Below the pieces are notes generated by a model. It saw only the letters and a list, made by a program, of their open reading frames with translations, did no database searches and was not told the DNA's origin. A stretch of 17,237 nucleotides of DNA from an uncultured Clostridium sp. (GTDB lineage: Bacteria; Bacillota; Clostridia; TANB77; CAG-508). The stretch lies in assembly GCA_900556135.1 (NCBI GenBank), contig USNR01000028.1, positions 1 through 17,237 of the forward strand. The letters run 5' to 3'. Made by a program: the position numbers and the translations under genes. Shown one piece after another: positions 1 to 7,772 of the stretch (position 1 is its first letter; each line of letters begins with the position of its first letter).

Positions 1-80
1 AAATGAGTATTAAAGATATTGCAAGTATAGTAGGAATTAGTGAGAAAAAGGTAAATGAAATAAAAGAGCAAATAGTCTAG
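1..80 (+). CDS. C-terminal end of an unidentified protein (5' end outside window)
   Basis: An open frame enters from the left edge (complete codons from position 3) and stops at TAG 78-80. The visible residues, starting MSIKDIASIVGISEKKV, look like a short helix-turn-helix-like tail. Tails of this kind are common at the C-terminus of Rpn-family (PD-(D/E)XK) recombination-promoting nucleases, and another probable Rpn gene begins at the right edge of the window, but 25 residues are too few to assign a family. The stop lies inside the 5' arm of the terminator at 62-112, which supports this being a true gene end. Confidence 0.55.
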   Translation, partial: MSIKDIASIVGISEKKVNEIKEQIV

Positions 81-112
81 AAATTAAAAAAATTCTAGAT
101 TTGCTCTTTTTA
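62..112 (+). terminator. Rho-independent terminator of the left-edge gene
   Basis: Arms 62-82 and 93-110 pair over 12 base pairs (AAAAGAGCAAAT with ATTTGCTCTTTT) and then CTAGAA with TTCTAG, with a small bulge between the two blocks and an A-rich loop. The 3' arm ends in TTTT. It separates the upstream gene from the ctsR promoter four bases further on. Confidence 0.85.
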
Positions 113-115
113 GTA

Positions 116-143
116 TTGACAAATTGAAAAATAGTTGTATAAT
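116..143 (+). promoter_or_regulatory. Sigma-A promoter of the ctsR operon
   Basis: A perfect -35 TTGACA (116-121) and a perfect -10 TATAAT (138-143) are separated by 16 bases. Transcription should start near 150, so the CtsR operator at 153-175 lies over the start point, as expected for repression. Confidence 0.9.
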
Positions 144-152
144 ATATTTGTA

Positions 153-175
153 GGTCAAAGAAAGTCAAAGTCAAA
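153..175 (+). promoter_or_regulatory. CtsR operator with an extra half-site
   Basis: GGTCAAA (153-159), three bases, then AGTCAAA (163-169) match the established CtsR heptad direct repeat (A/GGTCAAA, 3-base spacer, A/GGTCAAA). A third heptad, AGTCAAA (169-175), overlaps the second by one base. The position just downstream of the -10 box indicates autorepression of the operon, relieved on heat or protein stress. Confidence 0.92.
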
Positions 176-283
176 AATAAACATAAAATACAAAAAATAA
201 GAAGGCAACAATTAAATATAACAAAAGATAAAAAATATGAAAATTAAGAAGTAAAAGTAAATGCAAAAGGGGAAGTGAAATAG

Positions 284-733
284 ATGAGAATGTCAGATAT
301 GATAGAAGAATTTATAAAGGAACTTTTCGATGATGAAAATTCTATTGAAATACAAAGAAATGATTTAGCAGAAAAGTTTAATTGTGTTCCTTCACAAATT
401 AACTATGTAATATCAACGAGGTTTAAACCTGCACAAGGATATTATGTAGAAAGTAAGCGTGGGGGCGGTGGTCATATTACTATTAAAAAAATTAATATTA
501 CCAAAAGCAATTATTTAATGCATATAATATCTAGTATGGGAGATGGAATTACAGCGCAAGAAGTTAGCATTTTTATAAGCAATTTTTTATCATATGATAT
601 GATTACAGAAAATGAAGCAAAACTTCTTAAGGTTGCAACTAGTGACAATGTACTTACTGTGGACCAAAAAGACAGAGATAAATTAAGAGCAAATATATTT
701 AAAAATATGTTGCTTAACCTAGTTGAAGATTAA
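284..733 (+). CDS. ctsR: CtsR, heat-shock transcriptional repressor
   Basis: CtsR is a dimeric winged-helix repressor of clp genes. The 149-residue length is typical. The N-terminal DNA-binding half contains the family signature CVPSQINYVISTRF (34-47) and the glycine-rich wing RGGGGHI (59-65); the wing arginine (R59) corresponds to the region that McsB phosphorylates or contacts in Bacillus-type systems. The C-terminal half (about 75-149) is the helical dimerisation domain. The start ATG 284 follows AAGGGGAAG (267-275) by 8 bases; a second ATG two codons in (290) is possible. It is the first gene of the ctsR-mcsA-mcsB-clpC operon and has its own binding site at 153-175, so it is almost certainly autoregulated. 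Confidence 0.97.
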   Translation: MRMSDMIEEFIKELFDDENSIEIQRNDLAEKFNCVPSQINYVISTRFKPAQGYYVESKRGGGGHITIKKINITKSNYLMHIISSMGDGITAQEVSIFISNFLSYDMITENEAKLLKVATSDNVLTVDQKDRDKLRANIFKNMLLNLVED

Positions 734-803
734 CACATATAATAAAGGTCAAAGCTATATAAAAATTAGTTTTGATAATAAAATAATAAGGAGGTTGATT
801 ATT

Positions 804-1376
804 ATGATGTGTCAAAATTGTGGAGAAAATGAGGCTAATGTAAGATATACTCAAATTATAAATGGTGTAAAAAAACAAATAAATGTATGTGATAAGTGTG
901 CAAGAAAGTTAGGAATTGGTTCTTTAAGTTTTAATATGCCAATACATTTTTCAGACTTTTTAGGAGATTTCTTTAATGACTATGATACAGATTTGTTACC
1001 AAGTTTTGTGAAAGAAACCAATAGTTTGTGTAAAAACTGTGGAGAAACATATGATGATTTTATAAAAACGGGATTGTTAGGATGCCCTGAAGATTATGAA
1101 ATATTTGAGAGCAGATTGGATCCTATACTAAAAAAATTACAAGGTAACAATAGACATGTAGGAAGAAAATCAAATAATTATAGTAGCAAGGTTGATGAAA
1201 TAAATAAAGAAATAATAGGTGATAAGAATAGCATAAAAACAAATAAAACAAAATCAGAAGTAAGTAATGAAGAAAAATTAGAGAAATTACAAGATGATTT
1301 AAAAGTTGCTATTAAAGAAGAAAGATATGAAGATGCTGCTAAGATTAGAGATGAAATAAATAAATTAAAAAAATAA
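804..1376 (+). CDS. mcsA: McsA, zinc-binding activator of the McsB arginine kinase
   Basis: McsA is a small zinc protein that binds and activates McsB and adapts CtsR regulation. The 190-residue product has CxxC pairs at C3/C6, C29/C32 and C76/C79, and a C-terminal UVR motif (about 156-190, EEKLEKLQ... to AAKIRDEINKLKK) of the type that contacts Clp ATPases. A fourth pair is incomplete: C94 is followed by PED, so the second cysteine is aspartate (D97), whereas the Bacillus protein has a full CxxC there. I chose ATG 804 because AAGGAGG (788-794) sits 9 bases upstream and translation then begins directly with the first zinc motif; the frame is open further upstream into the end of ctsR, but without conserved sequence. 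ATG 807 is a possible alternative. Confidence 0.95.
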   Translation: MMCQNCGENEANVRYTQIINGVKKQINVCDKCARKLGIGSLSFNMPIHFSDFLGDFFNDYDTDLLPSFVKETNSLCKNCGETYDDFIKTGLLGCPEDYEIFESRLDPILKKLQGNNRHVGRKSNNYSSKVDEINKEIIGDKNSIKTNKTKSEVSNEEKLEKLQDDLKVAIKEERYEDAAKIRDEINKLKK

Positions 1377-1414
1377 AACACTAAGAAAATGATAAATTGA
1401 AAGAAGGTATAAAA

Positions 1415-2431
1415 ATGTCAAATTGGTACTTACAAAATGGAAAAGAATCAGATGTTGTAGTTAGCACAAGAGTTAGATTAGCAAGAAATTTAAAAGGATT
1501 CAAATTTGAGAATAAATGTACAAATGAAGAAAAGAAAAAGATACTGTCTTTAATAGAAGACAAATGTGGTGAAATTGGATATGGACTAAGCCTTATGAAA
1601 CTTTCTGATATGGATGAAGTTACAAAGATGGCTTTAGTTGAAAAGCATATAATTAGTCCAGAATTTTCTAAAATTGAAAATGAAAACATAGCAATTCTTA
1701 TTAACAAAGGGGAAAATATTTGTATTATGATTAATGGAGAAGACCATTTAAATATACAATTATTCTCTGAAGGACTAGCAATAGAAGAGCTTAAGAATTT
1801 GGCAATTGAAATAGATGAAAAAATAGAGAAAGTATTAGGATATGCTTTTAATGAAAAATATGGATATTTAACTGCATGCCCTATAAATCTTGGAACTGGT
1901 ATGAAAATATCTACAATGGTTCATTTACCAGCACTTAGTCAAACTGGAAATATTGGTAAAATATTAAGAATAATTAATAACTTTGGTATGACAGCCAAAA
2001 ATGTGTATGGAGAAAGTTTAGAAAATAACGGAGACATTTATCAAATTTCTAATAATCAGACTTTAGGATTTTCGGAAGATGAAATTGCAAAGAATGTTCA
2101 AACTATAACAGATAAAGTTATAGAGCAAGAAAGAGTTGCAAGAAAATATTTAGGAAAAACAGGATTGGATTTGGAAAATAGAGTTTATAGGTCTTTTGGA
2201 CTTATGCAATATTCTAAAAAAATATCTTATGATGAATGTTTGACATTGCTATCTGATATTAAATTAGGAACTGATATGGGAATAATAAAAGAATTAGATG
2301 ATAGCAAAGTAAAGAAACTATGTTTATATACAAAGCCTGCGAATATGCAAAAATATTTGGGACAAATTGTAGAAGATGATGAGGCAGACGTAAAAAGAGC
2401 AGAAGTTATAAAAGGAATATTGAATAGTTAA
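1415..2431 (+). CDS. mcsB: McsB, protein-arginine kinase
   Basis: McsB phosphorylates arginines on CtsR and on damaged proteins, marking them for ClpC-ClpP; it is built on the phosphagen (arginine/creatine) kinase fold. Seen here (338 aa): ATP-site STRVRLARN (17-25), catalytic loop NGEDHLN (107-113), ACPINLGTG (154-162) with the conserved Cys155, and YGES...GDIYQISN near 195. Several positions differ from the usual family sequence: NEEDHLR is NGEDHLN, the RAS after GTG is KIS (164-166), and the C-terminal phosphoarginine-sensing RDxxRA reads ADVKRA (324-329). The second glutamate of the catalytic loop (E109) is kept. Start ATG 1415 follows AGAAGG by 7 bases. The gap to mcsA is 38 bases and to clpC 37. 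Confidence 0.95.
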   Translation: MSNWYLQNGKESDVVVSTRVRLARNLKGFKFENKCTNEEKKKILSLIEDKCGEIGYGLSLMKLSDMDEVTKMALVEKHIISPEFSKIENENIAILINKGENICIMINGEDHLNIQLFSEGLAIEELKNLAIEIDEKIEKVLGYAFNEKYGYLTACPINLGTGMKISTMVHLPALSQTGNIGKILRIINNFGMTAKNVYGESLENNGDIYQISNNQTLGFSEDEIAKNVQTITDKVIEQERVARKYLGKTGLDLENRVYRSFGLMQYSKKISYDECLTLLSDIKLGTDMGIIKELDDSKVKKLCLYTKPANMQKYLGQIVEDDEADVKRAEVIKGILNS

Positions 2432-2468
2432 TAAATGAAAATATATTTAGAAAGGAATGGTGATTATT

Positions 2469-4922
2469 ATGAAATATAAATTTACGAATAGTGCACAAGT
2501 AGCATTAGAAACGGCAACAAATTTGGCTATTAAACTAGGACATGATTATGTTGGATCAGAGCATATTTTGTTTGGATTAGTTGATGAAGAAAATGGCGTT
2601 GCAAGTAAAGTGTTATCAAAACAAGGTGTTACTGATGAACTTGTGCTTAAAGAAATAGAGGAATTAATTGGTGTAAATGAAGATAATATTTTAGATATTG
2701 ACGATATCGGTTTTACACCTAGAACAAAAAGAATTGTAGAAAATGCTTTAATAGAAGCTAGAAAATTTAATAGTGAATATATAGGAACTGAGCATTTACT
2801 AGTTGGTATTATGAGAGAAGGAGACAGTGTAGCTGTAAGAATTTTAATGGACTTAAATGTAAATCCTCAAAAACTATATAGTGAAATAGTAAAAATTATA
2901 AAGGACGGAGAAGAAATCACACAGGGAAATGAAAGAGATAATTCAAAAGGAAATGGAAGCTTTAATTCTACTCCAACATTAAATCAATATGGTACAGATT
3001 TAACAAAGAAAGCTAGAGAGGGAAAACTAGACCCTGTAATAGGCAGAAAACAAGAAATAGAAAGAGTTATTCAAATTTTGTCAAGAAGAACAAAAAATAA
3101 TCCATGTTTAATAGGTGAACCTGGTGTTGGTAAAACTGCGATAGCAGAAGGATTAGCTCAAAAAATAGTTGCAGGAGATGTTCCAGAAACTTTAAAAAAT
3201 AAAAGAGTTGTGAGCCTAGATATATCAGGAATGGTAGCTGGTGCTAAATATAGAGGTGACTTTGAAGAAAGAATAAAGAAATGCTTGAATGAAGTAAAAA
3301 AGGCAGGAGATGTAATATTATTTATAGATGAAATTCATACAATAGTAGGTGCAGGTTCTGCAGAAGGTGCTGTAGATGCAGCAAATATTTTAAAACCTTC
3401 TTTGGCTAGAGGCGAAGTTCAAGTGGTTGGTGCAACAACTACTAATGAATATAGAAAATATATAGAAAAAGATGCAGCGCTAGAGAGAAGGTTCAGTCCT
3501 GTAATGGTTGAAGAGCCAAGCAAAGAGGATACAATAAAAATTCTTGAGGGCTTGAGAGATAAGTATGAAGCTCATCACAATGTAAAAATACCAACAGAGG
3601 CAATAAAGGCTGCAGTGGAGTATTCTACAAGATATGTTAATGATAGATATTTGCCAGATAAAGCAATAGATTTAGTTGACGAAGCGGCATCAAAAGTTAA
3701 AATGAAAACATATACAAAACCAGAAGCTTTAAAGAAATTAGAGGATGAAATTGGAAAGTTAGACAAGGAAAAAGAAGAGGCAATTGCAACGCAGAATTTT
3801 GAAAAAGCAGCTAAATTAAGAGATAAGAAAAATGAAAAGAAAAAAGAATTAGAAACAAAGCAGGAAAAGTGGAAAAGCACAAACAGTAAAAAAGTAACAA
3901 CGTTAACTCCTGATGACATTGCAAATGTAATTGCTACATGGACAGGTATTCCAGTAAATAAAATAACAGAAAGTGAAAATGAAAAATTAAAGAATCTAGA
4001 AGAAAATTTGCATAAAAGAGTAATTGGACAAGATGAAGCCGTAACAGCAGTTGCAAAGGCGATAAGAAGAGGTAGAGTTGGATTAAAAGATCCTAATAGA
4101 CCGATAGGTTCATTCTTGTTTTTAGGCCCAACAGGTGTAGGAAAAACGGAGCTTTCAAAAGCATTAGCAGAGAACTTGTTTGGTAATGAGAATACAATGA
4201 TAAGAGTTGATATGTCTGAATTTATGGAATCTCATTCTGTTGCTAAATTAATTGGTTCGCCTCCAGGATATGTTGGATATGATGAGGGTGGTCAATTAAC
4301 AGAAAAAGTAAGAAGAAAACCATATTCTGTAATATTATTTGATGAGATAGAAAAAGCACATCCAGATGTAATGAATATGTTATTACAAATTTTAGAGGAT
4401 GGCAGATTAACTGATAGCCAAGGAAGAACTGTAAACTTTAAAAATACTGTAATTATAATGACTTCAAATGTTGGTGCTAGATTAATTACTGATAAAAATA
4501 AATTAGGTTTTTCAAATTCAAATAACAAAGAAGAAGATATTAAAAAGGAATATGAAGATACAAAAAAAGAAGTAATGGCAGAATTGAAGAAACAATTTAG
4601 ACCAGAGTTGCTAAATCGTATAGATGATATAATTGTATTCCATAAATTGAATGATGCTGATGTTAAGAAAATAATAGACCTAATGCTAAATCAGGTAAAA
4701 AACAGATTAAAAGAACAAGATATTAGTATTGAATTTGGTGATGACGTAAAAGAATTAATTGCAAAAAAAGGAACAGATATAAATTACGGCGCACGTCCAT
4801 TAAGAAGAGCAATTCAAAGTATGTTAGAAGACAAAATAGCAGAAGGAATATTAGATGGAGCAGTTAAGGAAGGAAAGACAGCAAAAGCAGAAGTTAAAAA
4901 TGATGAAATTGTAATAGATTAA
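2469..4922 (+). CDS. clpC: ClpC, AAA+ unfoldase of the ClpCP protease
   Basis: ClpC unfolds substrates, including phosphoarginine-marked proteins, and feeds them to ClpP. The 817-residue chain has the full class-I Clp/HSP100 order: Clp-N repeats (about 1-145), first AAA module with Walker A GEPGVGKT (216-223) and Walker B with D287/E288, a middle domain (about 415-470) with the UVR-like FEKAAKLRDKKNEKKK that binds McsA/MecA-type adaptors, a second AAA module with Walker A GPTGVGKT (553-560) and D625/E626, the ClpP-docking loop LGF (679-681) and the C-terminal subdomain with GARPLRRAIQ. Start ATG 2469 aligns with the normal ClpC N-terminus; an in-frame ATG at 2457 lies directly against AAAGGA and is too close to it. 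It is the last gene of the operon, closed by the terminator at 4929-4967. Confidence 0.98.
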   Translation: MKYKFTNSAQVALETATNLAIKLGHDYVGSEHILFGLVDEENGVASKVLSKQGVTDELVLKEIEELIGVNEDNILDIDDIGFTPRTKRIVENALIEARKFNSEYIGTEHLLVGIMREGDSVAVRILMDLNVNPQKLYSEIVKIIKDGEEITQGNERDNSKGNGSFNSTPTLNQYGTDLTKKAREGKLDPVIGRKQEIERVIQILSRRTKNNPCLIGEPGVGKTAIAEGLAQKIVAGDVPETLKNKRVVSLDISGMVAGAKYRGDFEERIKKCLNEVKKAGDVILFIDEIHTIVGAGSAEGAVDAANILKPSLARGEVQVVGATTTNEYRKYIEKDAALERRFSPVMVEEPSKEDTIKILEGLRDKYEAHHNVKIPTEAIKAAVEYSTRYVNDRYLPDKAIDLVDEAASKVKMKTYTKPEALKKLEDEIGKLDKEKEEAIATQNFEKAAKLRDKKNEKKKELETKQEKWKSTNSKKVTTLTPDDIANVIATWTGIPVNKITESENEKLKNLEENLHKRVIGQDEAVTAVAKAIRRGRVGLKDPNRPIGSFLFLGPTGVGKTELSKALAENLFGNENTMIRVDMSEFMESHSVAKLIGSPPGYVGYDEGGQLTEKVRRKPYSVILFDEIEKAHPDVMNMLLQILEDGRLTDSQGRTVNFKNTVIIMTSNVGARLITDKNKLGFSNSNNKEEDIKKEYEDTKKEVMAELKKQFRPELLNRIDDIIVFHKLNDADVKKIIDLMLNQVKNRLKEQDISIEFGDDVKELIAKKGTDINYGARPLRRAIQSMLEDKIAEGILDGAVKEGKTAKAEVKNDEIVID

Positions 4923-4928
4923 TATGTA

Positions 4929-4967
4929 AAAAAGGACATAAATAATACAAAATTTATGCCCTTTTTA
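4929..4967 (+). terminator. Terminator of the ctsR-clpC operon
   Basis: Arms 4929-4942 and 4953-4966 form a 14-base stem (AAAAAGGACATAAA with TTTATGCCCTTTTT) with one mismatch, a 10-base A-rich loop and a T-run that belongs to the 3' arm. It starts 7 bases after the clpC stop. Confidence 0.85.
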
Positions 4968-5000
4968 TGTATTAATATTAACAAAAGCCTAAATAGAATG

Positions 5001-5029
5001 TTGACAATAGCAATTATGGATTATATAAT
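5001..5029 (+). promoter_or_regulatory. Sigma-A promoter of the short-chain dehydrogenase gene
   Basis: TTGACA (5001-5006) and TATAAT (5024-5029) are both perfect and separated by 17 bases. It probably also transcribes pth and the RNase E/G gene, because no terminator is seen between them. Confidence 0.9.
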
Positions 5030-5084
5030 TTCTATGTATAATATTTATTTAGTTAAAAGTAAATGATTATAGAGGAGAAAAAGA

Positions 5085-5855
5085 ATGATAGCTTTAGTTA
5101 CAGGTGCTTCTTCAGGAATAGGAAGAGATATTGCAAAGGAACTTGCCAAAAGAGGCTATGATATAATAGCTGTTGCAAGGAGTGAAGAAGAATTAAAGAA
5201 AACGAAGGAAGAAATAGAAAAAGAGTATAAAGTAAATGTTGATATAAGGGCAATGGATTTAATAGATAGAGATGGTTGCAGAAAGTTGCATGATGATGTG
5301 AAAGAAAAATATGGAACAATAGATATATTGGTTAATGATGCTGGATTTGGAACATGTGGCAAATTTACGCAAACAGATTTGGAAAAAGAATTAGGCATGA
5401 TTGACACAAACATTGTTGCTCTTCATATATTAACAAAATTATTTTTGCAAGATATGGTTGAGAAAGATAAAGGGAGAATATTAAATGTTGCATCAATTGC
5501 TGGCTTTATGCCAGGACCACTTATGGCAACATACTATTCTACAAAGGCATATGTTGTAAGATTAACTCAAAGTATTAGACAAGAGTTATTTATGCAGGGC
5601 TCAAAAGTAAAGATTAGTGCATTATGTCCGGGCCCGGTAAATACTAATTTCAATAAAGTTGCTGATGTGAAATTTAATTTGTTAGAAGCAAATAGTAAAT
5701 TTGTGGCTAAATATGCTGTTAATTTAATGTTTATGAATAGAACACTGATATTTCCAAGTTTGTTTATGTGGATTGGAAGATTACTGGCAAAAATATTACC
5801 AGATCAAGTTTCAGCATTTTTCTGCTATTTTGCACAAAAAAGAAAGATACAATAA
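5085..5855 (+). CDS. Short-chain dehydrogenase/reductase (DltE/YqjQ-like)
   Basis: This is a cytosolic NAD(P)-dependent oxidoreductase of the classical SDR family; the substrate cannot be read from the sequence. It has 256 residues with the nucleotide-binding TGASSGIG (6-13), the structural NDAG (84-87, usually NNAG), catalytic Ser137 in NVASIAG, Tyr150 and Lys154 in YYSTK, and the cofactor-side CPGPVNT. The C-terminal 60 residues carry a hydrophobic stretch (LFMWIGRLLAKILP) seen in the group related to DltE and YqjQ. Start ATG 5085 follows AGAGGAG. It has its own strong promoter and lies 62 bases upstream of pth on the same strand. Confidence 0.93.
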   Translation: MIALVTGASSGIGRDIAKELAKRGYDIIAVARSEEELKKTKEEIEKEYKVNVDIRAMDLIDRDGCRKLHDDVKEKYGTIDILVNDAGFGTCGKFTQTDLEKELGMIDTNIVALHILTKLFLQDMVEKDKGRILNVASIAGFMPGPLMATYYSTKAYVVRLTQSIRQELFMQGSKVKISALCPGPVNTNFNKVADVKFNLLEANSKFVAKYAVNLMFMNRTLIFPSLFMWIGRLLAKILPDQVSAFFCYFAQKRKIQ

Positions 5856-5917
5856 AAAATATATATAATCATGTGTTAAATTAAGTAATTTATACATTTG
5901 AGAGAAGAGGTTTAGGG

Positions 5918-6475
5918 ATGTATTTGATAATAGGATTAGGAAACCCAGAAACGGAATATTCAAGAACACGACACAATATGGGTTTTGATGTTATAAATAA
6001 ATTAGCTAGTAAATACAATATTGAAGTTAATAGAAAAAAATTTAATAGTTTATATGGAAAAGGTGAAATTGAAGGACAAAAGGTAGTTTTAGTTAAGCCT
6101 CAAACATATATGAATTTGAGCGGAGATGCAGTTGGTCAGTTTGTTAGTTTTTACAAAGTTGAACCCAATGAAATTCTTGTAATATATGATGATTTAGATG
6201 TTGAAAAGGGAATTATAAAAATTAGAAAAAAGGGTGGACCTGGTACACATAATGGAATGAAGTCTGTTGTATCAGAACTTGCTACTGATGAATTTCCTAG
6301 AATAAGGGTTGGAATTGGAGAAAAAGAAAAAACTAGAAACATGATTGATTTTGTTATAAAAAAAGTTGATGATGAAACATATAGTGAATTAGAAAAAGGA
6401 ATAGAAAAAGCGGCAGATTCTATACCAGAAATTTTAAAAAATGGTATTGATATGGCGATGAACAAGTTTAATTAA
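5918..6475 (+). CDS. pth: Peptidyl-tRNA hydrolase
   Basis: Pth cleaves peptidyl-tRNAs that drop off the ribosome, recycling tRNA. The 185-residue length is typical. The family motifs are all present: GLGNPE (6-11), catalytic His19 in TRHNMGF, KPQTYMNLSG with Asn66, and YDDLD with Asp92. ATG 5918 follows AGAAGAGG by 7 bases. In many Bacillota pth lies in a conserved housekeeping cluster; here it sits between an SDR gene and an RNase E/G gene. No separate promoter was recognised. Confidence 0.97.
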   Translation: MYLIIGLGNPETEYSRTRHNMGFDVINKLASKYNIEVNRKKFNSLYGKGEIEGQKVVLVKPQTYMNLSGDAVGQFVSFYKVEPNEILVIYDDLDVEKGIIKIRKKGGPGTHNGMKSVVSELATDEFPRIRVGIGEKEKTRNMIDFVIKKVDDETYSELEKGIEKAADSIPEILKNGIDMAMNKFN

Positions 6476-6552
6476 TTTGAGTAAATATTTGAAAAATAAA
6501 AAAATAAAAACATAAAATAATAGGTAAAGCAGCGAAAGGAAAGAGTTTTAAA

Positions 6553-7752
6553 GTGAACAGAATTATAATAAATGAAGACAATAATAAAAACATTACAATG
6601 GCATTAAAAAGCAATGGAAAAGTTGTAGAAGTATATGAACAAAAAGCTGATGGAAGGACACAAGAAGGAAATGTATATTGTGGAGTTGTGAGAAATATCC
6701 TTCCAGGGATGCAATCTGCTTTTGTAGATATTGGCGAAAGAAAAAATGCGTTTATTCATATTAAGGATATTTTGCCTAAAGCTAATAATATAACAGGAAA
6801 TAAAGAGGAAAAGTTTGAAGAATATAATATAAAAGATTATGTTAAAGTTGGAGATACAATACTAGTACAAGGAAAGAAAGACGAAGAAGAAAAAAAAGGT
6901 GCTAGAGTTTCAAAACATATTAGTGTAACAGGAAAGTATGTAGTGTTAATGCCAGAGGTAGACTTTGTTACAGTATCTCAGAAAATTGAAGATGACAAAG
7001 AAAAAGAAAGATTGAAAAATGTTGTAAAAAATATACCTGTATCTTTAGAAAATGATAAATTTGGTGTAATTATTAGAACAGCAGCAGAAGGAGTAAAAGA
7101 AGACGATATAAAAAAGGATATAAATTCTCTAATCAAGTTGTTGAAAAAGATACAGACTGAATTTGATAAAGTAAAGATAAATAAAAAGCCAGTAAAAATT
7201 TTTGAAAATGACGAGTTTATAACAAAACTAATTATTGGAATTGCTAGCAGTAAAGCATGTGATATTATTGTAAATAGTGATGATATCTATAATAAAGTAA
7301 AAGGTATAATAGAAAAGCTAGATAACAAAAAGTTAAATCTAAAATTAGAAAAAGTAGATTTATTAAGAAAATATGAAATTAATTTAGTATTAGAGAAAAT
7401 GCAACAAAGAAAAATATGGCTAGATTGTGGTGGATTTATAACAATTGATAAGACAGAGGCTTTAACAGCAATAGATATTAATTCAGGAAAATTTGTGGGA
7501 AATAAGCACAATGATAAAGATGAAACTATATTTAAAGTAAACAAAGAAGCTACAATTGAGATTGCAAAACAATTAAGGTTAAGAAATATAAGTGGAATAA
7601 TAGTTGTAGATTACATAGATATGGAAAATGATGATTACAGGAAAGAATTGCTACAAATTCTGCAAAAAGAAATAAAGAAAGATAGAAGTAAAGTTCAGGT
7701 GATTGGATTTACAAAGTTGGATTTATTAGAAATAACAAGAAAAAAATTATAG
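6553..7752 (+). CDS. rng: RNase E/G family endoribonuclease, C-terminally short
   Basis: These single-strand-specific endoribonucleases act in mRNA decay and rRNA/tRNA maturation. The 399-residue product has an N-terminal S1 domain (about 35-120, with GNVYCGVVRNILPGMQSAFVD) and the RNase H-like/DNase I-like catalytic part with the two metal-binding aspartates, D308 in AIDINSGK and D353 in VVDYIDM, matching D303 and D346 of E. coli RNase E. It stops at EITRKKL, exactly where other members continue into the zinc-link (CPxC) and the small oligomerisation domain, so both are missing. The stop codon lies inside the terminator at 7741-7772. Start GTG 6553 gives the usual N-terminus MNRIIINED; AAAGGAAAG lies about 10 bases upstream. 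Confidence 0.92.
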   Translation: MNRIIINEDNNKNITMALKSNGKVVEVYEQKADGRTQEGNVYCGVVRNILPGMQSAFVDIGERKNAFIHIKDILPKANNITGNKEEKFEEYNIKDYVKVGDTILVQGKKDEEEKKGARVSKHISVTGKYVVLMPEVDFVTVSQKIEDDKEKERLKNVVKNIPVSLENDKFGVIIRTAAEGVKEDDIKKDINSLIKLLKKIQTEFDKVKINKKPVKIFENDEFITKLIIGIASSKACDIIVNSDDIYNKVKGIIEKLDNKKLNLKLEKVDLLRKYEINLVLEKMQQRKIWLDCGGFITIDKTEALTAIDINSGKFVGNKHNDKDETIFKVNKEATIEIAKQLRLRNISGIIVVDYIDMENDDYRKELLQILQKEIKKDRSKVQVIGFTKLDLLEITRKKL

Positions 7753-7772
7753 GGTTAACCTATAATTTTTTT
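7741..7772. terminator. Bidirectional terminator shared by rng and the acyl-CoA ligase gene
   Basis: A perfect 13-base-pair stem (7741-7753 with 7759-7771) and a 5-base loop, flanked by A-runs on the left and T-runs on the right, works in both directions. The rng stop (7750-7752) is in the left arm and the stop of the convergent ligase gene (complement of 7755-7757) is in the loop; the two genes end two bases apart. Confidence 0.88.

Noticed and set aside
747..753. A GGTCAAA heptad between ctsR and mcsA
   Set aside because: It stands alone without a second heptad at the right spacing and without a promoter beside it, so it is not a credible CtsR site.
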